Assembly (NCBI GenBank): GCA_006535965.1
Contig: QEAR01000033.1
Span: 154,715-218,714 of the forward strand
Direction of reading: 5' to 3'
Length of the DNA: 64,000 nt
From: Spizellomyces sp. 'palustris'
Lineage: Eukaryota; Chytridiomycota; Chytridiomycetes; Spizellomycetales; Spizellomycetaceae
In this document: positions 13,501 to 24,180 of the stretch, one piece after another
Position numbering within the stretch: position 1 is the stretch's first letter
Layout of the letters: every line of letters starts with the position of its first letter
Position numbers and translations under genes: made by a program
The notes under the pieces: generated by a model
Seen by the model: only the letters and a program-made list of their open reading frames with translations
What the model was told of the DNA's origin: nothing
Database searches by the model: none

Positions 13501-16500
13501 GAAGCGACGATTGGGTGTGTTATGGTGCCGAGTGTTGCTAAAACGGCCAAGCCGGAGTGTATTGGACGGGTTTTGGAGACGTGTTCGGGTTTTGTGGTTG
13601 GTGCTGATGGGGAGGTGCTTCCGTTGGGTGGTGTGGGTCAACTCGTGATTGGGGGCCCGCAGGTTGGGACTGGGTACCTAGACCGTCCTGAATTGACTAC
13701 AGAACGATTCGAAATGTTACACGACTATGGACGAACGTACAAGACTGGGGACGTTGTTCGCATGTTGGCTGATGGGAATATCGAGTTTCTTGGTAGAGCA
13801 GACGATCAAGTCAAATTAAACGGTATTCGGATTGAATTGGGTGAGATTTCGTCTTGTTTGGGACGACGTGTTCAAGGTATTTTGGATGTTACTACCCTCG
13901 TCTGTCGACACCCCACTCAAGAACGGGACCAAGTCGTTTCTTTTATTTGTGTGGGGGGTGAGAGTGGACTCTCAGCTTTGGATGATGAGATGCAACATGG
14001 GGTGGATCAAGCGGTCGAGAGTTTACCAATGTACATGAGACCACGCCATGTGTTTTCTATTGGGAAAATGCCGTTATCGAGTACGGGCAAAACGGATCGA
14101 AAGGCTCTTGAAGCGCTTTATAAAGCCATGGATATCCATTCCGTTATTCCAAAAAATACGGATACGCGACTTTGGACGGATTTGGAAACGGCTATCCGAC
14201 ATGTCCTGGCGTCCACCGCCAACGTCTCCCCCGACTCTATCACACGGACGACCACGCTTTCTCAACTGGGATTGGATTCCATTAGTGCCATACGCATGTG
14301 CAGTGCCTTGCAAACGCAGGGTATACATGTCCCTGTCTCCAAAATGATGCGATATCCATCGATTGGGATGTTGGTTCCGATGTTGCAAGATGATCCAGTG
14401 GACACGATTTCAATTGACCTACGGACCCAATTACAGGAATTTGAACACCGCGTGATTCAGTCTGTGAGTTCCGTGTCGGGTATCCCCTCCCATGAGCTAC
14501 AAGCCTACCCCTGCACACCCCTCCAAGAAGGCATGCTAGCCCAAACGCATCAAAACTCGCGACAGTATATTACGCATACAGTATTGGAATTGAACAACGG
14601 GACGAATCTCGTACGATTGAAAAAGGCTTGGGAGGATGTGATTCGGGGGATGGATATCTTTAGGACTTTTTTTCATGTTGTTGATGATGGTGTCTGGGGG
14701 ATGGCGCAGGTTGTGCGATCGAGTGTTTGGATGCCGTGGTCTGTTATTAAAGTGGATTCAAAGGCGGGGCTAGAGGCTTTTATAGAGGGTATTGAAATCG
14801 GGTTGACTGATCCGCCGATTGCGTTTGGGGAGGTACATGTTGGAGAAGAGGTGTATCTTGTTTTATCACTGCACCATGCGTTATATGATGGATGGAGTTT
14901 TGAGATGGTGCTAAGGGATGTTGAGGGGGTTTATGGTGGGGGGTTGGTACCCCCCCGACCGGCGTATCGGGGGGTAGTAGAGTATATCCTCTCTCGACCC
15001 GAAGCCCCTGCAAAGGCGTATTGGATGGAGAGGTTAAAAGGAGTTGTTCCGACTCTTGTTCCGGATTTGGGTGGGGTGGAGGGGGTTGGGTCTGTTCGGG
15101 TTTGTGAGGTTTTGACAGAGGTGGTTGAAGGTGGTGTGAAAGGGTTGGGTGTATCGCTTTTGGCGGTTGGACAGGCGGCTTGGGCGAAAGTTTTGGGGAT
15201 TTATGGTGGGGAAGAGGATATTGTGGTATGTTTCTCGTTTTGTATTTTTTGAGAAATGCCGTTCGTTTTTTATATTTATTTATTCATGTTTTGATTTCTG
15301 GTAGTTTGGACACTTGACATCCGGCCGAACGCTCCCAATCCCCAATATTACCTCCATCCCCGGTCCAACCTTCAACACCCTCCCAATCCGCACACACCTC
15401 TCCCCCTCAAAAACCAACCTATCCCTCATCCAAGAACTCGATACCCAACATCGAGAGGGAATGCCATACACGTGTACACCGCTTCGGGATATTCAGAAAT
15501 GGGTTGGAAAGAGTTTGTTTGAGACGCTTTTTGTTGTGAGGCCTAGGGGGTTGAATGGTGGGAATGGGATTTGGAGGGTTGTGGACGGGAAAGCGAATGT
15601 GGATGTAAGTTTTTTTATGCTTTTGGATGCAAGTCTGGAAAAACTACTTACACACAAAACACAGTACGCACTCTCGCTTGAACTCGAATCTACATCAACA
15701 AATCTTACGCTCCACGCCACAACCACCCGTCTCACCCTCCCACAACTTGATCTCCTCCTACACACCTATCAAGTCATCCTAACAGACATGTTGACTCGTC
15801 CAGGGGCACCAAGCACATCCCTTCCGATTCTCCCACCCAAAATCCTCTCAAAAACACACGGGACACCCAAACAAGGATTCAAAAGCATGCAAAGTGGTGT
15901 AGAAGGATTTGCACGGACGACACCCACGCATCCTGCTTTGGAATTTATGACGGGGGAGAAAACGACTGTATGGACGTACAGCGAGTTGAATGGACAAGCT
16001 AATCGATTTGCGAGGCGATTACGAGCGTATGGAGTCGGTCCTGGAGATCTTGTTCCCATTGTTGTGGAAAAGGGTGTGTGGATGTATGTTGCTTTATTGG
16101 GCGTGCTTAAATGTGGGGCGGGGTATGTTCCTATTGACCCGGATGCCCCTATGGAGCGAAAAAAGTTTGTGGTGGGGGATGTGGGTGCAAAGTGGGTGGT
16201 TGTGTCGAGGGGGCTCGAGGTGCAAGGTGTCCAGTGTATCATTGTGGAGAATTCAGAAAGGGATGGAGAATTGGATACGGATTTACAAGTGGAGGTGGAT
16301 CCGCAAAGTACTTGCTACGTTATTTACACGTCGGGAACAACGGGGACACCCAAAGGTGTTGAGATCAGTCATGCAAACCTTTACGCATCCCTCGAGGCTT
16401 TTGAATCCAGTATTCCCATCACCTCCACATCCCGATTCCTCCAATTCGCAAACTACACGTTTGACGTGTCTGTTTTCGAAGCCTTTTTAGCATGGCGTGT

Positions 16501-19304
16501 GGGTTGCACCCTCGTTTCGGCTTCCAAAGACGTTTTATTGTCAGATTTGACGGGCGTTATCCGGTCTGCGCGGGTCACGCATATGGATTTGACACCCACT
16601 GTTGCGGCCTTGGTGCGACGGGTGGATGTACCGGACGTAGAGGTGCTTGTCACGGGTGGAGAACTCTTAACGCAGCGTGTGCTTGATGAGTGGGTTGGCG
16701 TGCTCTATAATGCGTATGGGCCGACGGAAGCGACGATTGGGTGTAGTGTTCACAAGGTCTTACAAGGGGATCGGCCGAGTTGTATTGGGAGGGTGTTTGA
16801 GGGGTGTGATGCGCTGGTTGTTTCTGGTGAGAATGTCGTGCCGAGGGGTGCTGTTGGGGAGTTGTGGGTGGGTGGACCTCAAGTAGCCAAGGGGTACATT
16901 AACCATCCCGAATTGACTGCCGAAAAGTTTGTAGAGTTGGACACGGGGCGGTTTTATAAAACTGGGGATCATGTCCGGATGCTTGAGGATGGGAGGATAC
17001 TGTTTATAGGTCGACAAGATGATCAAGTGAAATTGAATGGGTTGCGTATCGAGTTGGGGGAGATTAACGCGGTTGTGTCGGGTGCGGTTGGAAAGGATGC
17101 TGTTTCGGTTGTGACGAGACATGCTCGAATGGAACGGGATCAGATTGTATGTTTTGTGGCGATGGGGGGTGGGGATGGAGAGGTTGCTGTTTTGGTAGAG
17201 CAGACCAACGAGGTTCGCCAAGTGGTTCAAGACGGATTCAAGGCGTGTCGAGCGAAATTGCCAGCGTATATGGTCCCGAGTACATTGTTGGTGTTGAACC
17301 ATTTCCCACGAGGAACCACCAACAAGGCGGACCGAAAGGCACTGGAAGCGATTTACGCTGCAACGGATATAGCCACGGTGTCACTTCCTCTTGACCATGA
17401 CGACGACAATCAGGAATGGACAGACGTGGAAAAAGCCATTCAAACGGTTCTAGTCGACATGTCTCAACTCGCATCCAAACACGTTGGAAAACATGTCACG
17501 CTCTTTCACATGGGTCTGGACTCTATTTCCGCCATTGTTGTTTCCGCACGACTCAAGAGCGTGGGGATCGAGTTGACGGTGAGTGAGATTCTCCAAAACC
17601 CGACCGTGGCGTCCATGGCCACGTTCTTGCACAAGAAAAAAAAGCGCACAAAGGTACCTACCAGGACCTGGGCCTATACTGAGCAAGATGTTGCGGCGGC
17701 GTGTGCGCGTGTGTGTGTACCCAAAATAAAAGTCGAGTGTTTGATGCCTGCGACACCTGCACAAGTGTATACCCTCTCTGCATGGGTCACGAGCGGGTAC
17801 AGGGATTTTTGCGCGAGTTTTGTGTATAATGTCGATAAAATCGATTCTGGACGGTTGCAGAGGGCATGGGAAAGCGTCGTGGAGCGGCATTCGATTTTGA
17901 GGACAACGTTTTGCGTGCTGGGTGATGGGGTTGTTCAGGTTGTGTTAAAGAGTTCGCCGCTGCAGTGGAGTCAAGAGACGGTCAACGTGTGGAATGAGGG
18001 GATCGTCCACCGGGTGATTCGGAGGGAAAAGGCGGAGCCGTTTACGTTGCAGCATCATGCACCGGTGCGCGTACGGTTGGTTCAGGGGAAAGATCAGAAG
18101 GGACTGATGGTTGTGTCCCTTCATCATGCGCTGTATGATGGGTGGAGTCTTCCATTGATAATGTCTGATGTTGCCCAGGCTTACCGGGAAGGCCTATGCG
18201 GGATGCAGGCGATGCGACTCGTTGATGCATCTGCCGAAAATGATACCAATCTACTAGTACCGCCCAAGGCATTTGTGGAATACGTTTATAACCAAGACCA
18301 GGGCGACCTCGAAACGTATTGGAAAAGGTTGCTAAAGGACAGCCAACCTACCTTTGTGACACCCCGCAACCGCAGCTGGTTCCGCAACCGTCAACAAACC
18401 CGGCTCGTCGTCCGGAGCGCACTCGTTCATGGAACCGATCACGAAGCCGTGTGCAAACGGCATGGAATCACCTTGCACGCCCTCTTTCTCGCTGCATGGT
18501 CGCGCTTGGCGTACAAGATGACGGGTGTGCGGGACCCCGTGTTTGGATTGTACCATTCTGGGCGGACGGTGCCTGTGGATGGGATCAATGTCATGGTTGG
18601 GCCTTGTTTTAATATTGTGCCGTTTAGGGCGAGGGATGCAGCGAGGGATCTGATGGAGGTGGCAAAAGAGATTCAGGACGAGTTGGTGAGGATGAGTGGG
18701 ATGGCGCAGGTGGAGATGCGGCAAGTACTAGAGTGGGTGCCGGGTGCAAAGAGTAATACTGTTGTGAATTATCTAAAGTTTCCTCGTGTCGAGCGAGGCA
18801 GTGCCGAGAAGGAGAGTGGAGAGCGTGAGAGAGTGTTTAATCCCATAGAGGTAAGGTTATTTAAAGAGCGCAAACAGGACAAGGGAAGCGCGAACAGGAC
18901 AAGGGATACTCATCAATATGTAATTTTAGGTCAATGCATCATCGCTGGATCACATCCCATCCGCACCGTTCCAACTACAGACGCCCGTGTCAGACCTTGC
19001 ACCGCAATGCGCTCGCGTGGATATGGATATAGAGATTGCAGAGAGAGGCGATAGTGTGGATGTGGGGATATTTTGCCGGTCGAATGTGTTGAGTGAGCGT
19101 CAAGCGAGGGTTGTTGTGAGGGAGCTGTGTCACCTAGTATCGAATGTGAGCGAGGTGGCCGAGGGGGATAGGCATCACACGATTGCACAGAATACGAATA
19201 CGAATACGAATGCGAATGCAAATGCAAATGTGATTGATGCGAATGTGCATAATGTGATGCGTGGTAAAAAGAAGAGGCAATGGGATATGTGCAATGTGCA
19301 ATAA
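1570..19304 (+). CDS. Five-module non-ribosomal peptide synthetase, ferrichrome-type siderophore synthetase candidate
   Basis: Ten exons: 1570-2046, 2109-5531, 5595-8081, 8144-8552, 8634-9031, 9095-12337, 12400-15225, 15305-15604, 15665-18850, 18930-19304. Introns are 60-81 bases and phases close exactly to 5,707 residues. Order: decayed condensation (C) remnant (1-210), then five adenylation-thiolation-condensation (A-T-C) modules. A domains start near residues 243, 1376, 2476, 3556 and 4596, each with YTSG(S/T)TG.PKG, (N/D)AYGPTE and a C-terminal lysine motif. Carrier serines are 837, 1956, 3052, 4106 and 5141. C domains all keep HHA(L/V)YDG (second His 1068, 2169, 3255, 4305, 5342). There is no thioesterase. 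A3, A4 and A5 share pocket residues read by eye as D-V-F-D-V-G-A-I-G. Context (divergent ornithine hydroxylase) suggests a hydroxamate siderophore; the product is inferred. Confidence 0.88.
19192..19230 (+). repeat. Hexanucleotide repeat in the NRPS C-terminus
   Basis: About six tandem units of an AATACG/AATGCG/AATGCA-type hexamer lie inside the last NRPS exon and encode an alternating Asn-Thr/Asn-Ala run just before the stop codon. Low complexity; probably a disordered tail. Confidence 0.8.
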
Positions 19305-20264
19305 ATGTCGAAACAGTGGGGATATTCTATGAAAGAGTGTAAATCTATGAAAATATAAAGAATAAAGAATAAAATATAAAGAACTAGTAGCGAGAATCGA
19401 AACCCTGTAATGCACGTGACTAGAGTGTGAAATGTGTCATGTGAGAATGTGAAATGTGAACATGCGACAGAAGGAGTAAAAATAAAAACATGAGACAGTG
19501 CGTCACAAGGAGTAAGGAGAGAGAGAATTAAAAGTGTCTGAGAGTGTGATCATGTGATTAAAAGAGAGAGAGAGAGAGAGTGCAAGTATTTGAATGTCTC
19601 TCTGTGTGAATGGATTGAATCTGTGTATGTGAATGAGTCAGAGAGAGAGAGAGAGAGTGAATAACCACCAGGGAGAGAAAGAGTTCACACGAGAGACAAG
19701 AGAGAGAGAAGAGAGCTATGCGTTTGTCTGTAGAGTGAGAGAGTGTTTCTATCCCACATGATTTCAAAGAGTTGTAAGTAGAGTGTACGTAATGAGTTTT
19801 CACAACAGATCTTTCTCTCTGATCATATTTAGTGCAAAGTTTACAAGTTTTTTAATCTAGACAAATTGTTCATGATCCACTGACTCTACTCTCTCTCTCT
19901 CTCTCTCTCTGTCACTTTCATCTATTGATTGAAATGATCCATGTGTGTATACGAGTGAATGATTCGTGTGTGTGTATTGCGAGTGCACGAGTGCATGTGT
20001 GCTGTGTGTGTACAGTACATGGGGAATGCGCGCATGGATTGTTCATGTGAAAAAGAGTGACGGCCATTTGTTGCCCCCACATCCGCATGTGGCAATTGTC
20101 ACACTTGTGTAGTCTCCTGACCTCCCCCACCCATAGCATATTTTGTCTCATGTGTTTTGTGTTTTTTATTTTTATGCGCGGTCAACTACTAGAGATCCAA
20201 AGACCCCAGCGTAGCGAACCATGCTTGCATGGGGGTACTTGGATCTGTCAAGTAGGGAGGGGAG
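19305..20264. repeat. Intergenic region with GA/CT microsatellites
   Basis: No gene is recognisable. The region is rich in purine-pyrimidine simple repeats: GA runs at about 19562-19580 and 19641-19657, further GA tracts near 19665-19745, and an 11-copy CT run at 19889-19910. GTGTG-rich sequence follows near 19940-20010. It separates the NRPS from the downstream hydrolase, both transcribed rightwards. Confidence 0.75.
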
Positions 20265-20272
20265 TATATAAG
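20265..20272 (+). promoter_or_regulatory. TATA-like box of the HSL-type hydrolase
   Basis: TATATAAG, 210 bases upstream of the proposed ATG at 20482 and before a CT/CA-rich leader. Position and sequence fit a TATA box; no transcript evidence. Confidence 0.45.
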
Positions 20273-20344
20273 AGAGTCGTTTGCAATTCCCCTCCCTCCA
20301 ACATTAGCAATTCAGAATCCATTTTCACACTTTGATTTCACACT

Positions 20345-20454
20345 TTCACACTTGCACACTTACGCTTTCACACTTGCACTCGCCCGCTTTCACACTCTTT
20401 TCACACTTGCACACTTACGCTTTCACACTTGCACTCGCCCGCTTTCACACTCTT
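20345..20454 (+). repeat. Perfect 55-base tandem duplication in the hydrolase leader
   Basis: Units 20345-20399 and 20400-20454 are identical and made of TTTCACACTTGCAC-type sequence. The unit length is not a multiple of three, so gain or loss of a unit would break a reading frame starting upstream. This argues that the segment is untranslated leader. Confidence 0.9.
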
Positions 20455-20481
20455 TTCACACTTGCACTTGCCTTTTCGAGA

Positions 20482-22194
20482 ATGACAACAGTGTTGGGAC
20501 CTTTGGCGTCGGCATGGTGCCCAGAATACCCTACAGAAGACCATGACTGGCAAGACCTCGACATTCCCCCTCCCTACGAGAGCATCATTGACAAGTCCCA
20601 TGCACCAAGCGACAGTGACGTGCCTTTTTGTACAGATTTGAGAACGCGCAAATCCTCCACAGACCTTGTTCGTGCTGCTGCTGCTGCTTCATCTTCTGCT
20701 CACCTCCTCACAACTGCTATCCATGAAATGCTCGTCATGGCGTCTTTCGGCGCTCACCAAGTACGCACCGTCGCAACAGGCATCTACGACCTGGCCAAAG
20801 TCGGTGCCGCCCGTCCCTCTTGGAACTATGGCTTGCACATGGGCCTCCATTTTATTCGCTCTAATTTAATCTTTCAAGGCACCTCCATTCCCCGTGTCCG
20901 ACTCTTGTCCAAGGCTGCCGGCGCATCGAGTCCCCCTGCGCATGTAAAGGTCACTGAGGTCTCGTTTCGAGTCGATCGACATGTCCTCTTGAGATTCGAG
21001 GCCCTCGGGAGTGCCTGGCGGCAAGGCAAAAAGGCTGGTCAGTACCCGACTGTGCCTCCTGAAACTGCCGCGCACTGGAAGGATCTCGTCCGAGAGTACG
21101 AGTTGGAAGGGGAATGGCTCGAGGATCAGACACCATCACCACAGAGCGTCACATCGTCCTGGTTGCCGTCGTGGCTCACGAGCCCATCATCACCACCACC
21201 ACCACCCAAGCGACGCCCCCAAAAGGTCATTTACTACCTCCATGGCGGAGCCTATATTGTCGGCTCCCCTCGCCTCTACCGCATCTTTACCGGCCGCATT
21301 GCAAAAGAAACTGGGGCACGCATCTTTTGCGTCCAGTACCGCCTGGCTCCCGAAAACCCCTTCCCCGCCGCCCTCCATGACGCGTTTGCAGGATACCTCT
21401 ACCTCACTCAACCCCACCACCCCGCCTTTGCCGGTCTTCCCATCACCCACGACCCCGTGGACCCCAAAGACGTGATCCTCATGGGCGACTCGGCCGGTGG
21501 AGGTCTCGCCATGGCCTTGTTGAATTACCTCAACCTCTACCTCCGCACCCCGACGGGTGCCCACCAAGTCCCTCTCCCTGGCGGATCCGTGCTCTTGAGC
21601 CCCTGGGTGGACTTGACATTTACCTCCCACTCTTGGCGCTCCAATGCCCAGTACGACTGGCTCCCCGGCAACGCCTGCGACATTCACTCTCCCGTCTCTG
21701 AAAACGTTCCGCACCCCGTCTACATGTACCTCTACGGCCAAGACTGTTCCCGCCCTGTATCCTACCTCTCTTTACTCTCGTCGTCCCAAAACACCAAACA
21801 CGATGCTGCCAACGTGGTCCGCGATACGGCGGAACGCTTTGTCCGCCACCCTCTCGTTTCCCCTATTTTCGCCGAAGACCTCCACGGCCTGCCCCCCATG
21901 CTCATCCAAGCCGGTGACGCCGAAGTCTTGCGTGACGAATCCCTTGCATTGGCCTACAAGTACGACACTCAAAACACTGGGCACCCCAATAACCAAGCCC
22001 ACAAATCCTGGGTGCGGCATGAATTGTATAAAGATATGGTGCACGTATTTCAAGCCATGAGTTGGTTGGAAACTTCCAAGGTTGCATTGGAGAATGTGAG
22101 GAGGTTTGTGTGGGAGATTGAGAGTGGGGGGCCGATGCCGCCGCCGCCGGATCAGGGCATGTGTGTGGTGGATTCGCATGTTCCTGGGATTTGA
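20482..22194 (+). CDS. Alpha/beta hydrolase, hormone-sensitive lipase (GDXG) family
   Basis: Intronless, 570 residues from the ATG at 20482. The frame is open to 20332, but that part is a low-complexity TTTCACAC repeat duplicated out of frame, so the later ATG is preferred. Family signatures: oxyanion-hole HGG at 254-256 (YYLHGGAYIVGS), YRLAPENPFPAAL, and nucleophile motif GDSAGGG with Ser337. Probable catalytic Asp is 479 (GDAEVLRDE) and His 521 (KDMVHVFQ). The first 230 residues and the linker with a His/Pro-rich stretch resemble fungal HSL-like esterases with a long N-terminal region. No signal peptide or membrane helix is evident, so it is likely a cytosolic esterase or lipase; the substrate cannot be told. 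Confidence 0.88.
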   Translation: MTTVLGPLASAWCPEYPTEDHDWQDLDIPPPYESIIDKSHAPSDSDVPFCTDLRTRKSSTDLVRAAAAASSSAHLLTTAIHEMLVMASFGAHQVRTVATGIYDLAKVGAARPSWNYGLHMGLHFIRSNLIFQGTSIPRVRLLSKAAGASSPPAHVKVTEVSFRVDRHVLLRFEALGSAWRQGKKAGQYPTVPPETAAHWKDLVREYELEGEWLEDQTPSPQSVTSSWLPSWLTSPSSPPPPPKRRPQKVIYYLHGGAYIVGSPRLYRIFTGRIAKETGARIFCVQYRLAPENPFPAALHDAFAGYLYLTQPHHPAFAGLPITHDPVDPKDVILMGDSAGGGLAMALLNYLNLYLRTPTGAHQVPLPGGSVLLSPWVDLTFTSHSWRSNAQYDWLPGNACDIHSPVSENVPHPVYMYLYGQDCSRPVSYLSLLSSSQNTKHDAANVVRDTAERFVRHPLVSPIFAEDLHGLPPMLIQAGDAEVLRDESLALAYKYDTQNTGHPNNQAHKSWVRHELYKDMVHVFQAMSWLETSKVALENVRRFVWEIESGGPMPPPPDQGMCVVDSHVPGI

Positions 22195-22566
22195 AAGTAT
22201 TCCTATATCTAGATTTGTTTATTTTTTTTTTAAACTCTTTTGACATGACTAGCACTCGTATATATACATACATGTATTATTTTTTCTTTTTACTTGTTTG
22301 ATGGATATCCATGTTTTATATATATATATATATATATAACGTTTATGCACATGTTTGAGCAACTGTGGTCTATCCTTTGTACACGTATATTGCACCATGC
22401 ATCCACCACAGGACAAGTAAGCCACCAGTACATGCCATGTTAAAGTATCAAGTTTTATTTCACACAGAAATTGGGGAGGTGGGGTGAAATGTTTCCTTTA
22501 TCTCAGTGCTAAACTGTAGAGTAATATATTTGCACATATTCGAGGATTTTTTTTTTAGAGCGAGAG
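22195..22566. repeat. Intergenic AT-rich stretch with TA dinucleotide run
   Basis: No gene. Contains an 11-copy TA run at 22317-22338 and T-rich tracts, probably the 3' end of the hydrolase transcript followed by AT-rich spacer. Confidence 0.7.
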
Positions 22567-22572
22567 ATGCAA

Positions 22573-22955
22573 GTATACAAAAAACCTATTCATGATGCTG
22601 CATTGTTGGTTGTGAAATTGATCATAGCAATGGTGTGTAAATGTGTACAAGTTTGTAAGAGATGGCGCCATCACAAAAAGCTTTCCTATCATCTACGACA
22701 TCTTTTGACAATGCTTTTCCATCTTCTCTGGAGTGAGGTCTTGAACAAGTCCGCGCATATCAGGGGTGATTGGGTAGTTGGCACATCTTGAACATCTTGG
22801 CAGTGAAGGCAATCTCCACTTTATTCAGTATCTCGCAAGTGGCAAAAACCAGCTATGCAGCGAGGGAGATTTCCAACATTTTCCAAAGAATTTACAATCA
22901 GGATCTTGCACTAGTTCAAATGCAGAAACACAAGCCTTTATAATTCTAGAACATT
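22573..22955. repeat. Decayed direct repeat, copy A
   Basis: Closely similar, in the same orientation, to 24181-24682. Shared blocks include the segment around TCAGGGGTGATTGGGTAGTT and the one around GCAAAAACCAGCTATGCAGC. Copy A is shorter. On the minus strand it holds peptide-like stretches broken by stops, so it may be a relic of an unidentified gene or mobile element. Both copies are preceded by T-rich tracts. Confidence 0.65.
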
Positions 22956-23494
22956 ATATATGTGAGATGCAGGCATCCTTGGTAGTCTACAGCTGAAATT
23001 TTCAGAGGAAAAACTGCACAGCTGATACCACCAATGAATTCTCTAATGCCAGTGGACGGTAGTTGATAAAAGTTCAATGGAATGTCTGGTTCAAAGTATG
23101 CGATGGCTCCATTATTGTGACATTTCCATTGGACATGGCCGACAGCTTTTGACGCATTTCTTTTAGCCTAGAATAGCAAATATTGCTGGATTACAGAGTA
23201 CATATAGAGAAAACATTATCCGATGCATAGAAAATACTGAGACCCTTTGACTGTAATTTAAAGCATGTCAAACTAGCCTATAATATGTAGAAAAGTAGCG
23301 GAATGGTAGATGATGATCTTTGACTGTCATGTCTGTCATGTTGGATCACTGCCAGTCCCTTATAATAGGGTGACGCAATATGCTTGTGATGCAATTTTCG
23401 TCAGCGAAAAGAGACTATTTCCCAGCAGTATTTCTTGGGTATTCCATTTGCTCTGAGCTTCTTCAGTTGAACACATCCCACTGCTCTCAGCTTA

Positions 23495-23684
23495 TTTCTG
23501 TAACAGTCATGATGAACATGCGGGATTTTCAAACGACTTTGCATCGTCCGACATATGCAGGGTGTGCAACATTGAAAGGTATCAATTGGCGCCAATTGAT
23601 ACCTTTCTATGTTGAGCTCCCTGCATATGTCGTACGATGCAAGTCTTTTGAAATCCCGCATGTTCATCAAAATTGTTGCAGAAA
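23495..23684. repeat. Long near-perfect palindrome (inverted repeat without spacer)
   Basis: Two arms of about 95 bases meet at 23590/23591. The central 17+17 bases (23574-23607) are perfectly complementary; outer parts match with scattered mismatches and small indels. The sequence reads almost the same on both strands, so overlapping short frames exist on each. It lies between the two decayed direct repeats. It could be a foldback element or a head-to-head duplication of a gene fragment; the protein reading is not recognisable. Confidence 0.85.
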
Positions 23685-23868
23685 TGAAAAACGAGCATTG
23701 TCGGCAATGGAGGATTCTGATCTGTCAACACTCGACACGTATGGAAGCGAAACGCCCTTTTGTATTTACTCGGGGCGTGCGCGCAAGAAACTATTCGCGT
23801 ATTGGCTTTTTTGTGTGATTCCTAGTGTGCTCGCGTGTTGAATAACCATGCAACTGTGTTGAAAGGTT

Positions 23869-24081
23869 ATGGACGACCCAAATGGAACGTATATTCAGGA
23901 AACAGCAACCGGGCTCCCTGAACCGGAGAGTGAAGCGATAATCCACCCATCGTTCAATCCTACTACTCTTGAATCGCCGCGCCCATCCATCGCATCAAGG
24001 GATACTCTTCCGGAAACAAAAAGCACGTCGTGGATCACAAGTATCATCTCAGGAAACCCTGTCAAGAATTGCAGTATTTGA
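23869..24081 (+). CDS. Small hypothetical ORF
   Basis: A 70-residue frame, hydrophilic and rich in Pro/Ser/Glu, without a recognisable motif or clear promoter. It sits between the palindrome and repeat copy B. It may be chance or a remnant of the same decayed locus. Confidence 0.15.
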   Translation: MDDPNGTYIQETATGLPEPESEAIIHPSFNPTTLESPRPSIASRDTLPETKSTSWITSIISGNPVKNCSI

Positions 24082-24180
24082 AAGTTCACAATAAAGGGAT
24101 CGCACATGTATCTCTCTTGGCAAGTCAGGAGCCGGGGTCAACTTTAACAATCCGTCACCTTTTTTATTTTTTTTTTGTAA

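Noticed and set aside
19562-19910. Possible CRISPR-like or regulatory array
   Set aside because: Simple GA/CT microsatellites without spacers; no CRISPR arrays are expected or seen in this eukaryotic sequence.
20332-20481. 50 extra N-terminal codons for the HSL-type hydrolase
   Set aside because: They encode only repeats from a 55-base duplication that is not a multiple of three, lying downstream of the TATA-like box; typical of a leader.
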